Shown one piece after another: positions 57,595 to 64,000 of a stretch of 64,000 nucleotides of DNA. A program made the translations under genes and the position numbers. The stretch comes from Vibrio fluminensis (GTDB taxonomy: Bacteria; Pseudomonadota; Gammaproteobacteria; Enterobacterales; Vibrionaceae). The notes under the pieces were generated by a model, which was not told the DNA's origin, searched no databases, and was given only the letters and a program-made list of their open reading frames with translations. Every line of letters starts with the position of its first letter. Position 1 is the first letter of the stretch. The stretch lies in contig NZ_JADILO010000024.1 of the NCBI RefSeq assembly GCF_015278125.1, forward strand, positions 1 to 64,000. The letters are read 5' to 3'.

Positions 57595-58985
57595 TACAAT
57601 CTTCCTAGTTGCTTATGCCACACCGTAGCATTGTTTCCTTGCCGTGAAAGCCATAAAAGCACTGTGTTCCCTTCGGAAACACTAAACTGATAAGACTGTC
57701 CCCCAATATCCACGTTTTGTTGGCCAGCATTCACCATTAAACTGCTCGCATACGCAGCTGCCGGGAGGGTTTGCCAACTTCGTGTATCTGGTTGCTCTGT
57801 AAGCGTGTTCCAGACATTAAAAATTAAGTTACCTACATCATCACCACGAGCCGCTTCTTTGCGAACCTGATCTTTCGCTACCACGCGTAGTGCTTGGCGA
57901 ATAATGATGTTCGGCATGCGTTCTGACAAATCTTGTTGTGCCATTAGATTAACATCAGCCAATAACTCGTTTGGCACTGACTGCTGATTTAATCTAAGCG
58001 GAGAATAATTCGCCAAATTCGATGACGGATAATAAGGCAACGCTAAAGAATACAACGCCCCATTACCGCGACTGTCATAGAGGGGTAAAGATAGCTTCCA
58101 CCCCTGCATTGCTTCAACCGTGCCTTGCTCTTGTAAAATAATTACACGCGCTTTGCCCGCTTGATTCGCTTGCGCCTTGCCATAACGTTTTTCTAGCATG
58201 CGTAAATCTTCGCTCATCCCCAAACGGCTAGCCGCGCGCATCGTACTGTCGATAACTGCGCGATTATCTGGCATCACGGCCAACGCACGTCGGTAGTCGA
58301 CATAAGCACTGTTTAAATCGCCGTCAGCTTCGTACAACAGCGCTGACAGGTACATCAAATAGGCATTTTGTACTGCTTGCAGTTTTTTACCCGCATCAGG
58401 ATATTGCGCTAACACGCTGCCAATGTTGGGCGTTAAGCCTTGCGATTCCATTTCAGATTGCGCAGCTTCTAGTTGCCTTTCTCGCTCAGCTCTAGCCTGC
58501 TCTTGAACTTGATTGGCACGGCGCATTTCCACCAGCGCATCATCCAACTTATTTTCTTTGACATAATTTAAACCTAAGTATAGATGGAGAAAACCAAGTT
58601 CATAATCAGCAGGATAATAGAGTTTAAGGTTATCGTTGACTGCGAGTGAGCCGATGTTTGTCGCTGTATCAGTAATAGAAACCGTTGCTTTGTCTTGCTC
58701 TCGACGCACAGCTTGATCACTTAATTCTAAAGAACTTAAGCTTTGCTGATCATTATTATTAAGCAGGTATACCCTGCCCTTCTCAAAGTTATCGAGAATA
58801 TCCCCTGCAATTTCATCAGGTAATACTTGCTCTGCGGCAGCATAGTCACCACGTTTGACGGCTTGGTATACTTCTTCGTTCTGGGCACTATAGTGACTAA
58901 ACAGATTACCAGCAGAAAAATTGGCACAAGCAGTAAGTTGTAAAGCGCTAATGGATAGCAAGACGAGTCGAATAGCTTTCTTCAA
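57594..58985 (-). CDS. COG3014 family lipoprotein with TPR-like repeats
   Basis: Predicted lipoprotein of 463 residues. TTG at 58985 is chosen because GGAG stands five bases before it; the ATG at 58997 has no ribosome site. Signal peptide MKKAIRLVLLSISALQLTAC with lipobox LTAC (Cys20). The central region has TPR-like helix pairs (about 130-250, FLHLYLGLNYVKENKLDDALVEMRRANQVQ, SALLYEADGDLNSAYVDYRRALAV). The C-terminal part is beta-rich. The function is unknown; the link with ycfL and lpoB suggests a role in cell-wall synthesis or lipoprotein assembly. Confidence 0.85.
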   Translation of the reverse strand: MKKAIRLVLLSISALQLTACANFSAGNLFSHYSAQNEEVYQAVKRGDYAAAEQVLPDEIAGDILDNFEKGRVYLLNNNDQQSLSSLELSDQAVRREQDKATVSITDTATNIGSLAVNDNLKLYYPADYELGFLHLYLGLNYVKENKLDDALVEMRRANQVQEQARAERERQLEAAQSEMESQGLTPNIGSVLAQYPDAGKKLQAVQNAYLMYLSALLYEADGDLNSAYVDYRRALAVMPDNRAVIDSTMRAASRLGMSEDLRMLEKRYGKAQANQAGKARVIILQEQGTVEAMQGWKLSLPLYDSRGNGALYSLALPYYPSSNLANYSPLRLNQQSVPNELLADVNLMAQQDLSERMPNIIIRQALRVVAKDQVRKEAARGDDVGNLIFNVWNTLTEQPDTRSWQTLPAAAYASSLMVNAGQQNVDIGGQSYQFSVSEGNTVLLWLSRQGNNATVWHKQLGRL

Positions 58986-59014
58986 TTCGTACTCCATTTT
59001 TATTGTTGTTTATT

Positions 59015-59043
59015 AAAAAGCACAACCTTCTGATTGTGCTTTT
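59015..59043 (-). terminator. Terminator after hinT
   Basis: AAAAGCACAA (59016-59025) pairs with TTGTGCTTTT (59034-59043), loop of 8, with U's on the minus strand. It separates hinT from the COG3014 lipoprotein gene. Confidence 0.85.
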
Positions 59044-59077
59044 ATGCTTTGTTACTATAGACAATTTTTAAATGAAG

Positions 59078-59428
59078 TTAGTTCATTAGTAGGGGGCCTA
59101 AAGGCGCACCACCCACTAAATGCATATGAATATGGTACACTTCCTGACCACCATGTGCATTGCAATTCACAATCAAACGGTAGCCATTTTCTGCAATGCC
59201 CTCTTCCTGAGCGATTTTCTTCGCTACGGTGAACATACGTCCCATAGCTAATTCATCATCCGCTTCAACATCATTTACCGTTGGGATCAACTTATTAGGG
59301 ATGATTAGGATATGTTTTGGGGCGCGAGGATTAATATCACGAAACGCTGTCACAAGGTCATCTTGATAGACGACGTCTGCTGGGATCTCTTTGCGAATAA
59401 TTTTACTAAAAATAGTCTCTTCAGCCAT
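59078..59428 (-). CDS. hinT: HIT family nucleotide hydrolase HinT
   Basis: Purine nucleoside phosphoramidase of 116 residues. GGAG six bases before the ATG at 59428 ([23 protein letters not shown]) decides the start. Histidine triad HIHMH near residues 100-104, with the preceding [11 protein letters not shown] stretch. The enzyme hydrolyses AMP-lysine-type phosphoramidates. It leads the ycfL-lpoB neighbourhood as in E. coli. Confidence 0.96.
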   Translation of the reverse strand: MAEETIFSKIIRKEIPADVVYQDDLVTAFRDINPRAPKHILIIPNKLIPTVNDVEADDELAMGRMFTVAKKIAQEEGIAENGYRLIVNCNAHGGQEVYHIHMHLVGGAPLGPLLMN

Positions 59429-59654
59429 GCTGAACTCCATGATTTATTAACCTAACTGAATGATATCTCGAGTATGAGCCATGCGTCACCAAATCACAAT
59501 TAAAAACCGCGACAGATAAGATTGACGATTTTCAAAACACCTCTCCACCAATTTATTTTTGTATTGTGCGTCATAAAACGTGTGTCTCGTTATCAAAACA
59601 CTTGTCAGATTTCTGATAATTTTTAACGCAAATAAACAAAATAAGGAGAGATCT

Positions 59655-61646
59655 ATGAAAGGCTCAGTGATCAGACGAATGTACGCTGGCTTTGCATTGA
59701 TCATATTGATGTTCGCAGTTTCCACTGTATTGGCGCTGCGAAGTATGGAACAAATTCACGCTAATTTCGCTAGTGTGACAAACACATCGCTGCCACTTGT
59801 ATCACTTTCCAACCAGACAAACGTTGCATTATTGTCTGCCGATAAATTGTTTAAAGACTACCTCACAACTCAGAGTTTTGAGCGTATGAATGAAATCCGT
59901 GCGCAATTCGCTGATGCCAAGTTAAATTACGATAAGAGTGTAAGTGAACTTGAAACAGCCAGCCGCGACGATGCCGATCTCATGAAGCGTATCGAAGAAG
60001 TAAAGCAGCTCGAACAGCGTTATTTCAAGGAAGCCGATACCGCGATGGATAACTATCGCAATATGTTTGAGGCTCAAGAACAGGTCCAACTCTCTACTCG
60101 TCAATTCCAACGCCTGCATTCTGAATTAAGTGCTGGCATGAAAGATTACGTCGAAAAACAAGACAATATTGTCGTTAAAGTGATGTCGCGTAGCTATTTT
60201 GAAAAGCTTAAAGATGCGGAAGTGATCACCTCCGACGCGCTTGCAAGTAGCGATACCGAAGCGGTCGCCAAAGCGGTTGCGCAAAACAAAAAAGCAGTGA
60301 CGCACCTCAATTATGCATACCGTGGCCTTACAACACAGATGCCCTCACTAAAAGACGAATTTGACGCCTCTGTTGCTCAATTCTCTATTGATATCGGCCA
60401 AAAAGGTGGGGTTCTCGATCAACACAACAACTACCTCACCGCACGTAAAGCACTGTATGAAAATATTGCCAATCTTACCAAAGAGATCGACACCTCTCGC
60501 TCTTTGTTGAATTCGTTTAGCGATACCGCTCAAACTAGCCTAAATCAATCTCTGACCGATGCTGGTACAGTATACGATTCTGGTTTAATCCGTTCGATAT
60601 TCATGTGTGTCATCATTGTTGCCATTGCCGCAGCGATTGGTTACCACGTTGCTCATAGCGTACGTGAACCTCTCACCCGGATCTTGAAAACGCTTGAATC
60701 TCTGAGCGATGGTGATATGACGCAGCGAATCGAGATTCGGTACAACAATGAATTTAGCCGTGTTAGTGGTCACATCAATACCCTAGCGGATAACTTGCAC
60801 GATATATTAGTTAAACTTAACCAAGCCTCTGATGACCTTACACTCACCGCAAATACAAACCAGCAGACTCTCTCTGGTACACAGAACCAATTGAATCAAC
60901 AACGTCACCAAACCTCTACTGTCGCAACTGCGATGAGTCAGATGCGTCAATCCGTTGAAGAAGTCGCACAAAGTGCACAGAACTCTTTGCATATGGTCGA
61001 GCAGGTAGAAGTGGCGTCTGAACAAGGTCGTAAGATCGTCAGCAACAACATTACCACTATCAATCAGCTTGAGATGCGCTTGACTGAATCAGTCGATGCC
61101 GTTAAAGAACTGCAAACGATGAGCAGTCAGATTGGCACCATCTTAGATGTTATTCGCAACATTGCTGAGCAAACTAACCTTTTAGCACTAAATGCAGCAA
61201 TTGAGGCCGCTCGTGCGGGAGAGCAAGGTCGCGGGTTCGCGGTGGTGGCTGACGAAGTTCGAGTATTGGCACAGCGAACCACCGAATCGACCTCAGAAAT
61301 TGAGAAAATGATTGCCGCACTACAGAGTAGTTCCAGCTCAGCGAACAACGTTATTCAAAGTTGTATGAATGATATGACACTGACGGTTGAGCAAGCATCC
61401 GATGCCAACGGTGCGATGGAAGAAATTCAATCACTGATTATTCAAATCAGTGAAATGAGTGCTCATATCTCAAGTGCCTGTACTGAACAAAACAGCACTA
61501 CCGCCGCAATCGCGAAGAGCGTTGAAGAAATCAATGGAATAGCCGATTCGAGTTATCGAGCCATGGCCGATATCGCTGAAACCAGTAATGACCTAACCAA
61601 TTTAGCCAATCAGCAAGGCAATTTAGTCCATCGGTTTACGTTATAA
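59655..61646 (+). CDS. Methyl-accepting chemotaxis protein
   Basis: Membrane chemoreceptor of 663 residues. AAGGAGAG before the ATG at 59655 decides the start. TM1 is about 8-30. A periplasmic helical ligand-binding domain covers about 31-310; it is long and may be bimodular. TM2 is about 315-340, then HAMP (HSVREPLTRILKTLESLSDGDM) and a signalling domain with the conserved hairpin tip AEQTNLLALNAAIEAARAGEQGRGFAVVADEVR. No NWETF-type tail is seen for CheR docking. The ligand is unknown. Confidence 0.94.
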   Translation: MKGSVIRRMYAGFALIILMFAVSTVLALRSMEQIHANFASVTNTSLPLVSLSNQTNVALLSADKLFKDYLTTQSFERMNEIRAQFADAKLNYDKSVSELETASRDDADLMKRIEEVKQLEQRYFKEADTAMDNYRNMFEAQEQVQLSTRQFQRLHSELSAGMKDYVEKQDNIVVKVMSRSYFEKLKDAEVITSDALASSDTEAVAKAVAQNKKAVTHLNYAYRGLTTQMPSLKDEFDASVAQFSIDIGQKGGVLDQHNNYLTARKALYENIANLTKEIDTSRSLLNSFSDTAQTSLNQSLTDAGTVYDSGLIRSIFMCVIIVAIAAAIGYHVAHSVREPLTRILKTLESLSDGDMTQRIEIRYNNEFSRVSGHINTLADNLHDILVKLNQASDDLTLTANTNQQTLSGTQNQLNQQRHQTSTVATAMSQMRQSVEEVAQSAQNSLHMVEQVEVASEQGRKIVSNNITTINQLEMRLTESVDAVKELQTMSSQIGTILDVIRNIAEQTNLLALNAAIEAARAGEQGRGFAVVADEVRVLAQRTTESTSEIEKMIAALQSSSSSANNVIQSCMNDMTLTVEQASDANGAMEEIQSLIIQISEMSAHISSACTEQNSTTAAIAKSVEEINGIADSSYRAMADIAETSNDLTNLANQQGNLVHRFTL

Positions 61647-61675
61647 ATGTCAATTTCCGGCTAAATAATTGAACG

Positions 61676-61710
61676 AGGGCGATTAAATTAATTAATCGCC
61701 CTTGTTTTTT
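61676..61710 (+). terminator. Terminator after the chemoreceptor gene
   Basis: AGGGCGATTAA (61676-61686) pairs with TTAATCGCCCT (61692-61702), followed by a U-rich tail to 61710. Confidence 0.9.
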
Positions 61711-61795
61711 ATAGACCTGAACATTATATGGTTACTAAGGCTTGCTGTGTTTTACCTGAGTACCCCGTTTTGCAAGCCAACCATGAGGAAACGCT

Positions 61796-62965
61796 ATGGC
61801 AATTCATGTTGGCATAATTGACCAAGATCCAATTCGTTTGGTCACACCATTATTAGATAATAGAACCCTCAGTCAGCACATCGTGTTCATTGGGATAGAT
61901 GCACAAAAAGAGATGTTTGAACGCTTACATAGCGTGCTGGCTAAACGCCAAATCACCTCAGAGTTCTTTGAAATACCAAACGTCGCGAATACTTCCAAAA
62001 TCAAACAAGCCGTTATTCAGTTGGCTGATGAATTAAAATCAAGAGGCGGCGCAATCAAACTCAACGCAAGTTGCGGCTTACGTCATCGCTTGTTGTCGGT
62101 GTATGAAGTTTTCCGCAGCTACCACTGGCCTATCTTTGTCGTTGAACCAAATAGTGACCGTCTATGCTGGCTGTATCCTGAAGGACGCGAAGACACTCAA
62201 GTGGAAGACTTGATCACGATTGATGATTATCTCACCATCTTCGGTGCTCGCGGTGAATTTGCTGAACACAATATCCCTCCTCAGCTTGATAAGAAACTGT
62301 ATGATCTTGGTGAGCGATGGGCAAGTAACGCCCTAGAGTTAGGCCCAGGCCTCGCAACCCTTAATTACCTCGCAACCACGTGTCGTAAAGAACAGCGCCT
62401 TGATGTAGAGCTGTCTGAAAAGCAGCAGGGCTACCGTGAGCTCAACATGCTTCTCTCCGATCTTGTTGAAGCGCAGATAGCAACCTATGAGAACGGTATT
62501 TTAACTTTCGCCAGTGAAGAAGCCCGACGATTCTCCAATGGTGAGTGGCTTGAAACTTTAGTTCACAGCACCGTGCGTCAAATCCAACAAGATATGCCGA
62601 CCATTCAAGACCACTCTTTGAATGTACAAGTTTACCGTCAGTTAGGTGAACGTGAAGTGCGTAATGAGCTGGACGTAGCGTCGGTAGTTAACAACAAACT
62701 ACACATCATCGAATGTAAAACTAAAGGCATGCGTGATGATGGTGATGATACGCTTTACAAGCTGGAGTCACTGCGCGATCTATTAGGCGGCCTACAAGCA
62801 CGCGCTATGTTGGTCAGCTTCCGTCCGTTACGTTATAACGATATCACCCGCGCAGAAGATCTCGGCTTGGCACTGATTGGCCCAGATGAGCTTAAAGATC
62901 TTAAGACTCACCTAGCGCAGTGGTTTGACGAGGCTGGCGGATCAGAAGATTGCTCTGATTGCTAA
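61796..62965 (+). CDS. CARF-nuclease of the DUF1887 family (VC1899/Can2-Card1 type)
   Basis: 389-residue protein matching the layout of V. cholerae VC1899. N-terminal CARF-like Rossmann domain (about 1-150) and C-terminal PD-(D/E)XK nuclease (about 240-370). The nuclease motif is intact: Glu in GEWLE (250-253), Asp293 in NELDVAS and E306-x-K308 in IIECKTKG. In CRISPR-linked relatives Can2/Card1 the CARF binds cyclic tetra-adenylate and unleashes DNA/RNA cutting. Here the usual glycine-threonine-lysine loop reads NASCGLRHR (90-98), and no CRISPR or cyclase gene lies in the window. GAGGAAACGCT precedes the ATG. Single-gene transcript. Confidence 0.9.
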   Translation: MAIHVGIIDQDPIRLVTPLLDNRTLSQHIVFIGIDAQKEMFERLHSVLAKRQITSEFFEIPNVANTSKIKQAVIQLADELKSRGGAIKLNASCGLRHRLLSVYEVFRSYHWPIFVVEPNSDRLCWLYPEGREDTQVEDLITIDDYLTIFGARGEFAEHNIPPQLDKKLYDLGERWASNALELGPGLATLNYLATTCRKEQRLDVELSEKQQGYRELNMLLSDLVEAQIATYENGILTFASEEARRFSNGEWLETLVHSTVRQIQQDMPTIQDHSLNVQVYRQLGEREVRNELDVASVVNNKLHIIECKTKGMRDDGDDTLYKLESLRDLLGGLQARAMLVSFRPLRYNDITRAEDLGLALIGPDELKDLKTHLAQWFDEAGGSEDCSDC

Positions 62966-62987
62966 ATCAAGATAATCAGTCATGTGC

Positions 62988-63020
62988 ATAGCCTCGCTCT
63001 CGCGGGGCTATTTCGTTTTT
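62988..63020 (+). terminator. Terminator after the DUF1887 gene
   Basis: ATAGCCTCGC (62988-62997) pairs with GCGGGGCTAT (63002-63011) with one G-U pair and loop TCTC, then a T-rich tail. Confidence 0.85.
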
Positions 63021-63032
63021 GATCTTAGTCAA
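63019..63032 (+). promoter_or_regulatory. FNR-like box upstream of norR
   Basis: TTGATcttaGTCAA misses the FNR consensus TTGATnnnnATCAA at one position. It lies 87 bases before the norR start and partly overlaps the tail of the preceding terminator. Confidence 0.55.
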
Positions 63033-63118
63033 ATGCACATCATTTACACCTAATCCACGATGTACTTTTGACATCACCTTGCTAGCATATCGACTCTTTT
63101 ACCAATAAGAGCTGCGAT

Positions 63119-64000
63119 ATGCCTTCAAACGTTGAACAAATTCTCCTCAATATTGCCCTTAACTTGAGTTCCAATTTAACCAGTGAAGAGCAGTATCAGC
63201 ACTTAGTCGAAGGCATCAGTCAGGTCTTCCCGTGCGATGCCGCTGCACTGTTTATTCTTGACCAGCAAGGCTTTCTTACGCCGGTTGCCGTTAAGGGCGT
63301 CTCTCAATCGATACTAGGGCGTCGCTTCTTCCCTAGCGCACACCCTCGCCTACAGCAAATCATGCAGTGCAAAACTCCGGTTCGTTTTGACGCAAACTGC
63401 GCCCTGCCTGACCCATTTGACGGCGTGATGCTAACCACCGAACAGACGATTGATGTACATGACTGTCTCGGTTGCAGCCTTTACGTAGAAGGTCAGCTCG
63501 TCGGTGTACTCACCATGGATGCTCTGACCGTTGGCGCCTTTGACCAGCTTGATCCCGTAATGGTCGATACTTTCGCTGCGCTGACGGCCGCGACGCTGCG
63601 TAATATTGCTCAGTTCAAAGCACTCAAATCACAAAACCGTAAACATCGCTCAGTTACGCAAACACTAATCCAACAAGCGAGAACCCAACAAGGCGAAATG
63701 GTTGGCTTAAGCCCTCAGTTTGAAAAACTGAAAAACAATATCGCGACCGTAGCAAAGTCAGACTTTGCGGTATTGATTTGGGGGGAAACAGGCACAGGTA
63801 AGGAGTTGGTGGCGCATAATCTTCATGCCCAGTCTCATAGAGCCGATAAACCAATGATCTATGTAAACTGCGCAGCATTACCCGAAGGACTCGCAGAAAG
63901 TGAGTTATTTGGTCATGTTAAAGGCGCATTTACCGGTGCTAACAGTCACCGTTCTGGCAAGTTTGAACTCGCTGATGGCGGCACCCTCTTCTTAGATGAG
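63119..64000 (+). CDS. norR: Nitric oxide-responsive sigma-54 regulator NorR (3' end outside the window)
   Basis: Open to the window end with 294 codons shown. The N-terminus is a GAF domain (about 20-170) with the stretches [31 protein letters not shown] and [19 protein letters not shown], closely like E. coli NorR, which senses NO at a mononuclear iron. The AAA+ domain begins near 190: [14 protein letters not shown], Walker [18 protein letters not shown] loop in [19 protein letters not shown] and Walker B GGTLFLDE at the edge. The target genes (NO detoxification) are not in the window. Confidence 0.93.
   Translation, partial: MPSNVEQILLNIALNLSSNLTSEEQYQHLVEGISQVFPCDAAALFILDQQGFLTPVAVKGVSQSILGRRFFPSAHPRLQQIMQCKTPVRFDANCALPDPFDGVMLTTEQTIDVHDCLGCSLYVEGQLVGVLTMDALTVGAFDQLDPVMVDTFAALTAATLRNIAQFKALKSQNRKHRSVTQTLIQQARTQQGEMVGLSPQFEKLKNNIATVAKSDFAVLIWGETGTGKELVAHNLHAQSHRADKPMIYVNCAALPEGLAESELFGHVKGAFTGANSHRSGKFELADGGTLFLDE

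Noticed and set aside
61796..62965. A CRISPR array or cas genes next to the CARF-nuclease
   Set aside because: I looked on both sides to the window edge and saw no direct-repeat array or Cas-like protein; the neighbours are a chemoreceptor and norR.

Overview
The window reads as chromosomal DNA of a Vibrio or close relative. Most genes have clear Vibrionaceae/gammaproteobacterial counterparts: the comEC-msbA-lpxK-Trm112-kdsB and lolCDE-PilZ-mfd-csiV blocks, the ndh-ycfP-thiK-lpoB-ycfL-hinT block, the DUF3360 transporter next to pflB, the short nap-associated TIGR02808 protein and a DUF1887 protein of the VC1899 type. No rRNA, tRNA, CRISPR array, prophage or insertion sequence was found. The only mobile DNA seen is the 5' end of a group IIC intron at the left edge, sitting just after the terminator of an HNH-nuclease gene.

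Layout. 1-2702: intron end, yajD, then psuK-psuG (pseudouridine breakdown), all on the minus strand. 2703-3050: a divergent control region with three palindromes on the psuK side and a phased array of LytTR-type repeats on the other. 3051-9560: a seven-gene plus-strand operon encoding a periplasmic helical protein, a LolD/MacB-type ATPase, an FtsX-type permease, a LolA-like periplasmic protein, an outer-membrane barrel candidate, a LytS-type histidine kinase and a LytTR regulator. 10007-11545: purple-acid-phosphatase-like enzyme. 11625-14784: polar amino-acid ABC importer (minus). 15206-21720: anaerobic pyruvate block with an FNR-type site, DUF3360 transporter, pflB, an LpxR-family gene and pflA. 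21794-25136: Ntn-hydrolase, CbiM-like membrane protein, yfbU, MipA/OmpV. 25455-30339: prkA-yeaH-spoVR stress operon. 30463-37628: narP-narQ divergent from napFDABC plus a 45-residue membrane protein.

37740-43715: kdsB, Trm112, lpxK, msbA, comEC (minus). 43723-44241: DUF2062 (plus). 44385-47516: lolE-lolD-lolC (minus). 47681-53167: PilZ protein, mfd, csiV, GNAT (plus). 53239-59428: ndh, ycfP, thiK, lpoB, ycfL, COG3014 lipoprotein, hinT (minus). 59655-61646: chemotaxis receptor. 61796-62965: CARF-nuclease of the DUF1887 family. 63119-64000: norR, cut by the window end.

Two themes link the genes. One is anaerobic and nitrogen-oxide respiration: DUF3360/pfl, nap, ndh and norR each have an FNR-like box upstream. 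The other is envelope building and lipoprotein traffic: LolCDE, MsbA/LpxK/KdsB, LpoB, CsiV and LpxR, plus the 3051-9560 operon, which looks like a separate Lol-like trans-envelope chain with its own two-component control. The strongest candidates for undescribed biology are that operon with its repeat array, the DUF3360 transporter tied to pyruvate-formate lyase, and the CARF-nuclease with no CRISPR locus in view and an altered ligand-loop motif.
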